NCBI GenBank assembly: GCA_002279765.1
Contig: NCCR01000058.1
Span: 7,110-28,936, forward strand
Length of the DNA stretch: 21,827 bases
Direction: 5' to 3'
From: Verrucomicrobia bacterium 12-59-8
GTDB taxonomy: Bacteria; Verrucomicrobiota; Verrucomicrobiae; Verrucomicrobiales; Verrucomicrobiaceae
In this document: piece after piece, positions 15,626-21,827 of the stretch
How positions within the stretch are numbered: position 1 is the first letter of the stretch
Layout of the letters: each line of letters opens with the position of its first letter
Program-made: the position numbers and the translations under genes
Notes under the pieces: model-generated
Seen by the model: only the letters and a program-made list of their open reading frames with translations
The model's database searches: none
What the model was told of the DNA's origin: nothing

Positions 15626-17616
15626 TCTGGAAAGCTCTGCACCACAAGCGGTGTACTTTGCTGGTGCGTTTCTCTGCTCCCAGCTCTCTTTGCCTGACCC
15701 TGCTGCTCCTCGCAGCGGCGGGCATGGCCCTGGCCAAAAAGGACGAGGGACCGAAGCCGGTGCCGTGGTCGTTTGCGCCGCTGAAGCGTGGCGGACTGCC
15801 GCAGGTGAAGGACGCCGCGTGGCCGAAGACGCGCATCGACTACTTCATTCTCGCCAAGATGGAGGCTTTAGGGCTGAAACCGGCACCGAGGGCGGAGGGC
15901 AGGGTGCTGCAGCGCCGACTGGCGTTTGATCTCACGGGGCTGCCGCCTGCTGAGCAGACGGCGGCGGATTGGTGCCGGGTGGTGGATGAAACTCTGCGCA
16001 GCCCGCACTACGGGGCGCGCTGGGCGCGGCACTGGCTGGATCTGGCGCGCTATGTGGACCAAACTCCTGATTGGCTGGACTCGACGAAGTACTCCTACCT
16101 CTACCGCGACTGGGTGGTGCAGGCGCTGAATGAGGACATGCCGTATGATCGCTTTGTGGTGCGTCAGCTTGCCACGGATTTCCTACCCGAGTGCGGGCCA
16201 CAGGATTGCGTGGCGCTAGGCTTCATCGGCCTGAGCCCGACGTATTTCAAAGAGCTGCAACTGCCGCCGGAGATCATCAAAACGACGGTGGCGGATGAAT
16301 GGGAGGAGCATGTGGATGCCATTGGCCGCACCTTTCTTGGCCTCACGCTGGCGTGTGCGCGCTGCCACGATCACAAATCCGACCCGATCTCCGCGCAGGA
16401 TTATTATGCGCTGGCGGGGGTGTTTGCGTCAGTGAAGATTTCCGAGCTGCCGACGATGAAGGATGAATTCTGGAAGCCGGTGGCCAAGGCGCGCGGGGAG
16501 GTGACGGCGATGGAGAAACAGATGGCCGACCTGAAGAAAAAGAAGCCCCAGGATCTCGCGGAGCAGACGAAGAATCTTGAAGCAAAGATCGCCGCGATCA
16601 AGGCCGGGACACCGCACTACAACATGCCGATGGCCAATGCCGTGGAGGATGCGGCGCTGTATGTGGTGAACAAGGAAAAGGAGCACGGCACGAAGCTGGA
16701 CTACCGCATGGGCATGGCGCGTGATCTTGAACTCATGAAGCGCGGGAATCCGAATGATCTGGGCGCTGCGGTGCCGAGGCGCTTCCTCACGATGTTTCCC
16801 TCCAAGACCGGCCTGCCGCGTAAATTCACCACCGGCAGCGGTCGCCTAGAACTGGCGCAGGCGATTGTGGAAGATGCGGCTCCTCTGACCGCCCGCGTGA
16901 TGGTGAATCGCGTGTGGAAGCACCACTTCGGGCGCGGCTTGGTGGATACGCCGAGTGAGTTTGGGAATCTGGGTGAAGCGCCGACGCATCCTGAACTGTT
17001 GGATGATCTCGCCGGTCGCTTCATGGAGCACGGCTGGTCGCTGAAGTGGCTGCACCGTGAGATTTTGAACTCCGCCACCTGGCAGCAGAGCAGCATGGCC
17101 CCCGCCTCCGAGCAGCGCGATCCTGAAAACAAGCTCTACGCCCGCATGCTGCGGCGTCGGCTGGACTGGGAATCGTGGCGCGATGCCATCCTCAGCGCCA
17201 CGGGGCAGATTGATTTGAAGATCGGCGGCCCGGCGTCTTCCATCAGCGATGCCAAGAACCTCCGCCGTTCCCTCTACGGTGCCTCAGACCGGCAGGACAT
17301 GGACCCCATGCTGCGCATTCACGATGTGCCGGACCCTGGCGCGCACAATCCGTGGCGCACGGAGACCATCACACCTCTGCAGGGCTTGTTTGCTCTCAAC
17401 TCCCCCTTCATGCAGCAGCAGTCCGAGGTGCTGGGGAAATGGGCCATGCAGCACCGCGTGGATGCCGTCTATGCGCGGCTGTTTGGGCGCAAGCCGAGTG
17501 CCCATGAGGTTGCCGTGGCGCAAGCGTTTGTCGCGGGACGCGAGCAGGATGCGGCGGTGTGGGCGCAGTATGCGCAGGCGCTGCTGGCGGGTAATGAGAT
17601 GCTGTTTGTGGATTGA
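15616..17616 (+). CDS. DUF1549/DUF1553 domain protein
   Basis: Up to 666 residues, exported, from a family expanded in Planctomycetes and Verrucomicrobia and of unproven function. ATG 15616 puts a long N-region before the hydrophobic stretch LCLTLLLLAAAGMALA; GTG 15664 would give a more standard signal peptide (MRFSAPSSLCLTLLLL) and may be the true start. DUF1549 covers roughly residues 60-280, with PWSFAPLKRGGLPQVKDAAW, RRLAFDLTGLPP, ARHWLDLARYVD and the heme-like motif CARCHDHKSDP (Cys247, Cys250, His251). A coiled Lys-rich linker follows (KQMADLKKKKPQDLAEQTKN). DUF1553 covers roughly residues 410-650, with RVMVNRVWKHHFGRGLVDTP, HPELLDDLAGRF, SLKWLHREILNSATWQQSS and LFALNSPFMQQQ. The usual partner gene, DUF1501, is absent here. 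Confidence 0.9.
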   Translation: MTYFWKALHHKRCTLLVRFSAPSSLCLTLLLLAAAGMALAKKDEGPKPVPWSFAPLKRGGLPQVKDAAWPKTRIDYFILAKMEALGLKPAPRAEGRVLQRRLAFDLTGLPPAEQTAADWCRVVDETLRSPHYGARWARHWLDLARYVDQTPDWLDSTKYSYLYRDWVVQALNEDMPYDRFVVRQLATDFLPECGPQDCVALGFIGLSPTYFKELQLPPEIIKTTVADEWEEHVDAIGRTFLGLTLACARCHDHKSDPISAQDYYALAGVFASVKISELPTMKDEFWKPVAKARGEVTAMEKQMADLKKKKPQDLAEQTKNLEAKIAAIKAGTPHYNMPMANAVEDAALYVVNKEKEHGTKLDYRMGMARDLELMKRGNPNDLGAAVPRRFLTMFPSKTGLPRKFTTGSGRLELAQAIVEDAAPLTARVMVNRVWKHHFGRGLVDTPSEFGNLGEAPTHPELLDDLAGRFMEHGWSLKWLHREILNSATWQQSSMAPASEQRDPENKLYARMLRRRLDWESWRDAILSATGQIDLKIGGPASSISDAKNLRRSLYGASDRQDMDPMLRIHDVPDPGAHNPWRTETITPLQGLFALNSPFMQQQSEVLGKWAMQHRVDAVYARLFGRKPSAHEVAVAQAFVAGREQDAAVWAQYAQALLAGNEMLFVD

Positions 17617-17645
17617 GGGGGGCAAAAGAGAGCCGTTGCAGGATG

Positions 17646-17739
17646 GGTGTGGCGACAGCCCTCACAGTCTGGCCGTTTGGCGGAGGGGGCTGTGGGGCAT
17701 GGGAAGGCATTGCGCGCCAAACACACCCAACCTACGGCC
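17646..17739 (+). repeat. Intergenic structured repeat, copy A
   Basis: Begins GGTGTGGCGACAGCCC and ends CGCCAAACACACC...CCTACGGCC. Two pairs of complementary arms interleave: ACAGCCC (17655-17661) with GGGCTGT (17687-17693), and GTTTGGCG (17675-17682) with CGCCAAAC (17715-17722). This is the a-b-a'-b' order of an H-type pseudoknot. It lies in the 133-base convergent gap between the DUF1549 gene and the sialidase-like gene. A related copy is at 19416-19553. Confidence 0.85.
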
Positions 17740-17749
17740 AGCATGCCGC

Positions 17750-19309
17750 CTATTTTTTCTCCCCGGCAGTCGGTGCAGCAAGTACCGACACCAGCACCGC
17801 GGTGTCCGGTGCCTTCCCGGAGTAAAACGAGAGATAATGCGTGTCCCCGATCACCGTGGTGTTCACGTTGCCTGCATCGTACGCGATCTGGCTGCCTGAG
17901 GCGACCGCTTCAGAAACGGGCCACTGCAGCGGGTGGTCGAACACGTGCTTCGGATCCACGACCCGCCGCCGCAGGAGGCCTGCCCGGCCGCGCTGGTAGT
18001 AGTAGAGGCTCAGCAGGCCGGTCTTCGCATCCAGGATCAGGCTCGGGGTGGAGGCGGCGACATCGGTGATGTTGGTCTGCGCGCGTGTCCAGGTCTTGCC
18101 GTAATCGGTTGAAATCATCTGGAACTGGGAGCGCACCGTGCTCGGGCCGCCCATCTCAGTGCGTGCGATGGCGAGGATCTTGCCATCGCCGAGGTAAACG
18201 GCGGCGGGCTCGGTGGGCCATTGTTCTTTGGGCAGATCGGATTCGACGGGCGTTTGCGTCCAGGTCTTGCCATCGTCCTTGCTGGTCACCATGCCCCAGG
18301 AATTGGTGGCATCAGTCCCATAGTTCCCGGCGAACCACAGGGACACGAGTCCGACGGTGGGGACGGCAAAGACATCGGTGACCTGCACGGGGCGCACGTC
18401 GAGCTTGGGCGTGGAGATGAGGGTGAACTTCACGCCATCGGTGCTGCGGTAGAGGTCCTGGTGCCACTCCGGCCCGACCCGGCGCACCCAGAGGAGCATG
18501 GCCCCGGTGGAGTCCAAGCCTTTGCCCACAGGGACATCGCCGTAGCCGGGAGAGTTGGCCACCAACGTCTCTGCGGTCCAGGTTTTGCCGCCGTCGGTGG
18601 AGGTGCGCGCATAGGTGGCGCGGGCGTCTTCACCAATCGTGTGCCCGGTGCCCCGGGTGTACACGCAGACCAGTTTGTCGCCGATGGCCTGAAGCATCGG
18701 CCAGGAGTTGTAGCCCTGCGCTGCCTGCACGACGAAGGGCTCTGGGAGTGCGCTGAGAGGAGTCACCTTGACCACGGCCAGGCCGGTGGGGCAGGTGAAG
18801 GTGTCGGCGGGATCGGCGGGCTCGCGCTGAATACGAATGCACAGGGGGGCATCGGGGACCACCTGGTAGTAGGATTCCAAAACGATGGTCCGGGAATGAA
18901 GCGGCGCGGCGGGCAGCGCAGAGCGCACGGGGTCGCCCTGCAGATGCCGATCGGTGAAGGGGACACCCTCCACCATCTGCGAGAGGTGGACACGGTAAAC
19001 GTCTTCCAAGGCGGGGCTCGTGGCCGCGTCCGTCGTCGTCACGGTGATCTCCACCCGCACACCGCTGCAGTCCTTGGGCAGACCCGTGACGACGCCGCTC
19101 ACCGATTGCCCATCCGTGCCGCCCGACATGGACCACACCGGGATGTGCGTGGAGGCGCTCGACATCATCACCAGCGAAGGCTTGCCCGTGGCGATGGACA
19201 ACTGATTCGCACTCAGGAAAAGCGGGGCATATTCCGCCGTGAAGCCGGTGACGGCGGAGGCGAGCAGGGCCAGAAAAGAGATGCGCAGGCGCAGGGGTTG
19301 TTTTCGCAT
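17750..19309 (-). CDS. Secreted BNR/Asp-box (sialidase-like) protein
   Basis: 519 residues with a signal peptide (MRKQPLRLRISFLALLASAV, cleaved near residue 25). The C-terminal two thirds is a sialidase-type propeller with Asp-boxes STDGGKTW (237-244), SKDDGKTW (343-350) and STDYGKTW (400-407), and sheet-like blades between them (MLLWVRRVGPEW, LVSLWFAGNYG, ILAIARTEMG). Residues 26-185 form a separate beta-rich domain of unknown type (VWSMSGGTDGQSVSGVVTGL, RTIVLESYYQVVPDAPL). The canonical FRIP motif of sialidases is not visible, so hydrolase activity on sialic acids is uncertain; another exo-glycosidase or a binding role is possible. GCATGGC and GCCATGC arms around the start could form a hairpin hiding the start codon. 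The gene lies between two direct copies of the structured repeat. Confidence 0.82.
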   Translation of the reverse strand: MRKQPLRLRISFLALLASAVTGFTAEYAPLFLSANQLSIATGKPSLVMMSSASTHIPVWSMSGGTDGQSVSGVVTGLPKDCSGVRVEITVTTTDAATSPALEDVYRVHLSQMVEGVPFTDRHLQGDPVRSALPAAPLHSRTIVLESYYQVVPDAPLCIRIQREPADPADTFTCPTGLAVVKVTPLSALPEPFVVQAAQGYNSWPMLQAIGDKLVCVYTRGTGHTIGEDARATYARTSTDGGKTWTAETLVANSPGYGDVPVGKGLDSTGAMLLWVRRVGPEWHQDLYRSTDGVKFTLISTPKLDVRPVQVTDVFAVPTVGLVSLWFAGNYGTDATNSWGMVTSKDDGKTWTQTPVESDLPKEQWPTEPAAVYLGDGKILAIARTEMGGPSTVRSQFQMISTDYGKTWTRAQTNITDVAASTPSLILDAKTGLLSLYYYQRGRAGLLRRRVVDPKHVFDHPLQWPVSEAVASGSQIAYDAGNVNTTVIGDTHYLSFYSGKAPDTAVLVSVLAAPTAGEKK

Positions 19310-19626
19310 GGCCTCAGGCTTGCGCAGTCAGCGCCGAGGTCAAGAAGCCATGCACCACTGGCGTACAGTTCAGCCCACATTTCACAGCCCCCGCAAAGCC
19401 TGCCCCCAGTCGATAGGTGTGGCGACAGCCCGCCCGTCTGCCAGCTCGCCGCAAGCGCAATGGCCTACGAACACCCCGGAGTCGGGCGGTTTGGCGAAGC
19501 GGGCTCTGGGGCGCAGGCAGTCCATGGACGCCAAACACGCCGAACCTACGGCCCGAGTCACTCATCCGCGCTTTACACCAGCCCATCTCTGATCATTGAT
19601 CCCCGCTCGTTTTTCCGACCACCGCA
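19310..19626. other. Intergenic region between divergent genes
   Basis: 317 bases between the sialidase-like gene (-) and the helical repeat gene (+). It contains the hairpin arms GCATGGC (19306-19312) and GCCATGC (19347-19353), and repeat copy B. A possible -35 (TTTACA at 19572) has only a poor -10 partner 17 bases on. No gene is seen. Confidence 0.5.
19416..19553 (+). repeat. Intergenic structured repeat, copy B
   Basis: Same orientation and boundaries as copy A (GGTGTGGCGACAGCCC to CCTACGGCC) but about 44 bases longer, owing to extra sequence after GTCTG. The arms again interleave: AGCCCGC (19427-19433) with GCGGGCT (19499-19505), and GTTTGGCG (19489-19496) with CGCCAAAC (19529-19536). 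The first stem uses partly different bases from copy A yet still pairs over seven bases, which suggests the pairing is conserved. Confidence 0.85.
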
Positions 19627-20985
19627 ATGACCACCAAGCTCGATCCCAAATTCCTCGCCCTCCTTGCTGACACCGCGCAGAAACTCCAGGTGCTCGAAAT
19701 CCAGCCCCGCGTGCTCGATGAGGCCGCTCCGGCGCTGACCGCCACTGCGGCTGAGCTCAGCCAGCAGATGATTGATTTCACCACTTCGCTCACCGCCGCC
19801 ATGGAGGCCAAGGTCGCCGCTGACATCGTGGAGCGGGAAGCCGCCAAGGCGCAGGCGCTGGCCGAGAAGGAAGCGGCACGCCTTGCCGCCATCGAGGCCA
19901 AGGAAGCCGCACGCATTGCCAAGGAAGAAGCCGCCGCTGCCGCCAAGGCGCAGGCCCTGCTGGAGCTCGAAGCCATGCGCGCCGCTGCGGCGGCGGTGAA
20001 GGCCAAGGAGCTTGCCGACAAGGAAGCCGCCAAAGCTCAGGCGCTGGCGGAGAAGGAAGCCGCACGTCTGGCCAAGGAACAGGCGGAAGCAGAGAAGGCT
20101 GCTGCCAAGGAGCGCGCCATCGCCGAGCGTCTGGCCGCCATGGTCGCCGCTGCGGAAGCCAAGGCTCAGGCGCTGGCTGAAAAGGAGGCCGCGAAAGTGG
20201 CTGCCGCTGAGGCGAAGGAAGCTGAACGTCTGGCCAAAGAACAAGCCGCCATTGAGAAGGCCGAGGCCAAGGCCCGTGAACTGGCCGAGCGCGAAGCCGC
20301 GAAGGAAGCCGCCCGCCTCGCCAAAGAGCAGGAAGCTGCCGAGAAAGCCGCCGCCAAAGAGGCCGCCCGTCTGGCCAAAGAGCAGGAAGCCGCTGAGAAA
20401 GCTGCTGCCAAGGAGAAGGCCGAGGCCGAGCGCCTGGCCGCGATGCTCGCCGCTGCGGAGGCCAAGGAAGCGGCACGACTTGCCAAGGAGCAGGCCGAGG
20501 CTGAAAAGGCCGCCGCCAAGGAAGCCGCCCGCCTAGCCAAGGAACAAGCCGAGGCCGAGAAGGCCGCTGCGAAAGCTCAGGAACTCGCCGAGAAAGAAGC
20601 TGCCAAGGAGGCTGCACGCCTCGCTAAGGAGCAGGCCGAAGCCGACAAAGCCGCCATCAAAGCCCAGGCCGAGGCCGAAAAAGAAGCCCTCCGGGCCGCC
20701 GCCGCCGAGTTGAAGGCCAAGCAGATCGCCGAGAAGGAAGCCATCCGCCTCGAAAAAGAAAAACGCGCCGCCGAAGCCGCCGCTGCCAAAGCTGCGCAGG
20801 AGGCCGAGCGCGCGAAATTCAACCAAGCCGACGAAGAAGCCAAAGCCCGCCGCGCGGAAGCCCGTGCGAAGACGCTGGCTGAGTATGAGGCCAAGCAGAA
20901 GGCCCGTCAGGCCGCTGCGATGGCGCAGCTCGCCGCAGATAAGGCGGCGTTATTGGCGGAGAAGCAGAAGGCTGCGGGGGTGTGA
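19627..20985 (+). CDS. Ala/Glu/Lys-rich long-helix repeat protein
   Basis: 452 residues. The first 65 or so residues are ordinary and partly helical (MTTKLDPKFLALLADTAQKL, ALTATAAELSQQMIDFTTSL). The rest is almost entirely Ala, Glu, Lys with Arg, Leu and Gln in repeating blocks such as KEAARLAKEQAEAEKAAA. This predicts one very long alpha-helix, either a coiled coil or a single stable helix, comparable in composition to TolA domain II. No signal peptide, membrane segment or enzyme motif is seen. At least five 18-codon units lie between 20308 and 20664. Long open frames on the other strands are by-products of this composition. The role may be structural or a spacer or scaffold; that is inference. 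The gene follows repeat copy B. Confidence 0.82.
   Translation: MTTKLDPKFLALLADTAQKLQVLEIQPRVLDEAAPALTATAAELSQQMIDFTTSLTAAMEAKVAADIVEREAAKAQALAEKEAARLAAIEAKEAARIAKEEAAAAAKAQALLELEAMRAAAAAVKAKELADKEAAKAQALAEKEAARLAKEQAEAEKAAAKERAIAERLAAMVAAAEAKAQALAEKEAAKVAAAEAKEAERLAKEQAAIEKAEAKARELAEREAAKEAARLAKEQEAAEKAAAKEAARLAKEQEAAEKAAAKEKAEAERLAAMLAAAEAKEAARLAKEQAEAEKAAAKEAARLAKEQAEAEKAAAKAQELAEKEAAKEAARLAKEQAEADKAAIKAQAEAEKEALRAAAAELKAKQIAEKEAIRLEKEKRAAEAAAAKAAQEAERAKFNQADEEAKARRAEARAKTLAEYEAKQKARQAAAMAQLAADKAALLAEKQKAAGV
20308..20664 (+). repeat. 54-bp in-frame repeat units within the helical gene
   Basis: Units at 20308-20361, 20362-20415, 20470-20523, 20524-20577 and 20611-20664 each encode an 18-residue block close to AARLAKEQxEAEKAAAKE. 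The first two are nearly identical in protein but differ at several third positions. Unit number could change by slippage or recombination. Confidence 0.8.
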
Positions 20986-21340
20986 GTGCCTTGAATGCGC
21001 CGCCGCAGGTATGGAACGACGTTGCGCGAAATTGAACTTAGTTGGTCAGTGGGGTACAGATTCAGGGGCGAGTTAAGGCAATCATGCCTGTTACCCGTGT
21101 TTCTGTATCGTGGCGGAGACGGAGGGGCTGGTTTCAATCGGGGGGGGGTAGCAAATCTGCGGCGGGGCACATCGCAGACGCTGCTGGTGGGGGGCGGTGT
21201 ATTGCGAGGGTGTTGTGGGTGCTTTCCGGCGCGATGCGCTAAAAAATCCGCAAAGTGGGAAGATGGCATGCAAATCCCCAACCGACCTGAGGGATGAGTA
21301 ATGGGAACTACTCAAGCCACCGCAGAGTCGGTGCGTGAGT
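20986..21340. other. Non-coding region with small hairpins
   Basis: 355 bases without a credible gene. Visible items are a run of G near 21140-21150, a GGCA-ATCA-TGCC hairpin near 21080, and a nested pair near 21283-21334 (CCGAC with GTCGG outside, GAGTA with TACTC inside). ATGCGCT occurs near 21234 and 21344. This looks like decayed or regulatory DNA. Confidence 0.35.
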
Positions 21341-21745
21341 CTATGCGCTGAGGTATGTGCTCAAAATAGGCTGCCATCGGCGGATGCTGCCCAATGAGTA
21401 TCCGCCGCGCTCCACCGTGACACCGGCAGCGTGTAGGACAGCGACTGGGCCAAGGTGGTGTGCTGTGTATTCTGCCATCCAAGGCAGCGGCTGGAGGTCA
21501 TCAAACGCTGCGAACAAACCATGTACTTTATCCTGCTGGCCAAGCTCTGTGTGCAGGAAGATGCCTTCCGATGGTTGATGAAATGCCGCAGGCTCAACAG
21601 CGATCATGAACGCAATCCACGTCATCACGAGTCCCTGGTCTAGCTTGCCATCATCAGTGTTAACCTCCGTGCTTTCACCCATTGATAGCAGCTCATACTT
21701 TTCGCCGGATTGGCGCTGCTTGATTTTCTTTTCAAAAAACAGCAC
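21341..21745 (-). CDS. Doubtful ORF, possible mobile-element-associated remnant
   Basis: 134 residues if GTG 21745 is the start; an in-frame TAG lies 36 bases upstream of that GTG and no ATG occurs before Met22. The middle (MIAVEPAAFHQPSEGIFLHT, then LGQQDK and AAFDDLQPLPW) recalls, from memory, hypothetical ORFs found on or opposite transposase genes, but I cannot name the element. Base composition is less G+C-rich than the neighbours. CGGCGGAT (21378-21385) and ATCCGCCG (21400-21407) form a hairpin inside its 3' end. It may be a real small gene, an antisense artefact or a fragment. Confidence 0.3.
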   Translation of the reverse strand: MLFFEKKIKQRQSGEKYELLSMGESTEVNTDDGKLDQGLVMTWIAFMIAVEPAAFHQPSEGIFLHTELGQQDKVHGLFAAFDDLQPLPWMAEYTAHHLGPVAVLHAAGVTVERGGYSLGSIRRWQPILSTYLSA

Positions 21746-21783
21746 AATGTAGTTGCAGGGTTCTGAAGCTGATCTACTCTCCT

Positions 21784-21809
21784 AACCCGCAGCGAAAAAC
21801 GCGGGCTGA
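21784..21809. terminator. Possible hairpin at the window edge
   Basis: AACCCGC and GCGGGCT flank AGCGAAAAAC, giving a seven-pair stem with one G-T. A purine-rich tract follows on the plus strand. It could end a transcript entering from beyond the window on the minus strand, but there is no clear T-run. Confidence 0.25.
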
Positions 21810-21827
21810 GAAAAGAAGGTTTGAGAA

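Noticed and set aside
19572..19600. Sigma-70 promoter for the helical repeat gene (TTTACA with 17-base spacer)
   Set aside because: The -10 hexamer ATTGAT matches the consensus at only three of six positions.
18221..19630. 469-codon open frame opposite the sialidase-like gene
   Set aside because: Antisense to a gene with a signal peptide and Asp-boxes; no domain pattern of its own.
19790..20617. 275-codon Pro/Arg-rich frame opposite the helical repeat gene
   Set aside because: A by-product of the Ala/Glu/Lys codon repeats on the other strand.
20986..21827. Possible retron or group II intron
   Set aside because: No reverse transcriptase gene and no recognisable domain V or msr/msd layout; only small unrelated hairpins.
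1..21827. CRISPR arrays, tRNA or rRNA genes
   Set aside because: No regularly spaced repeats and no cloverleaf or rRNA sequence were seen; the repeats found are isolated pairs or in-frame coding units.

Overview
The window looks like chromosomal DNA from a Verrucomicrobia bacterium, probably close to Prosthecobacter/Verrucomicrobium. The reasons are a DUF1549/DUF1553 protein with a CxxCH motif, several type II secretion G-like (pseudopilin-like) proteins, a secreted sialate O-acetylesterase, NHL-propeller proteins, a BNR/sialidase-like protein, high G+C (roughly 60% by eye) and few clear Shine-Dalgarno sequences. This placement is inferred from gene content; no rRNA or tRNA gene was seen.

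Layout. 1-8.0 kb: a 5'-truncated PepSY-like protein meets a damaged beta-CASP/metallo-beta-lactamase ribonuclease gene end to end. Next come a sialate O-acetylesterase (-) divergent from an NHL propeller (+), a glutaminase-STAS-cNMP fusion (-), and a second, paralogous NHL propeller (+). 8.0-9.7 kb: a structured convergent gap, then tatA and a secreted endonuclease/exonuclease/phosphatase with a twin-arginine-like signal, both on the minus strand. 9.7-12.4 kb: small membrane, lipoprotein, C39-like peptidase and dual-specificity phosphatase genes. 12.4-15.5 kb: a minus-strand run headed by a lone nuoF, followed by pseudopilin-like genes, one of them interrupted by an in-frame TAG. 15.6-19.3 kb: the DUF1549/DUF1553 gene converging on the sialidase-like gene. 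19.6-21.0 kb: a long Ala/Glu/Lys helical repeat protein. 21.0-21.8 kb: mostly non-coding or decayed DNA with one doubtful ORF.

How the genes relate. Much of the window encodes exported proteins: esterase, propellers, sialidase-like protein, EEP enzyme, lipoproteins and the DUF1549 protein. This fits the polysaccharide-degrading life of the group. tatA next to a likely Tat substrate is the clearest functional pairing. nuoF and the glutaminase are the housekeeping or metabolic members.

I see no complete defence system, prophage, CRISPR array or intact insertion sequence. The most interesting signals are not ordinary genes: a pair of related intergenic repeats with interleaved (pseudoknot-type) complementary arms bracketing the sialidase-like gene; a second, unrelated direct-repeat pair bracketing a small membrane protein gene; a perfect TGTGA-N6-TCACA palindrome and a 31-bp palindrome in the nuoF/DUF1549 divergent region; and two genes broken by specific, localisable lesions.
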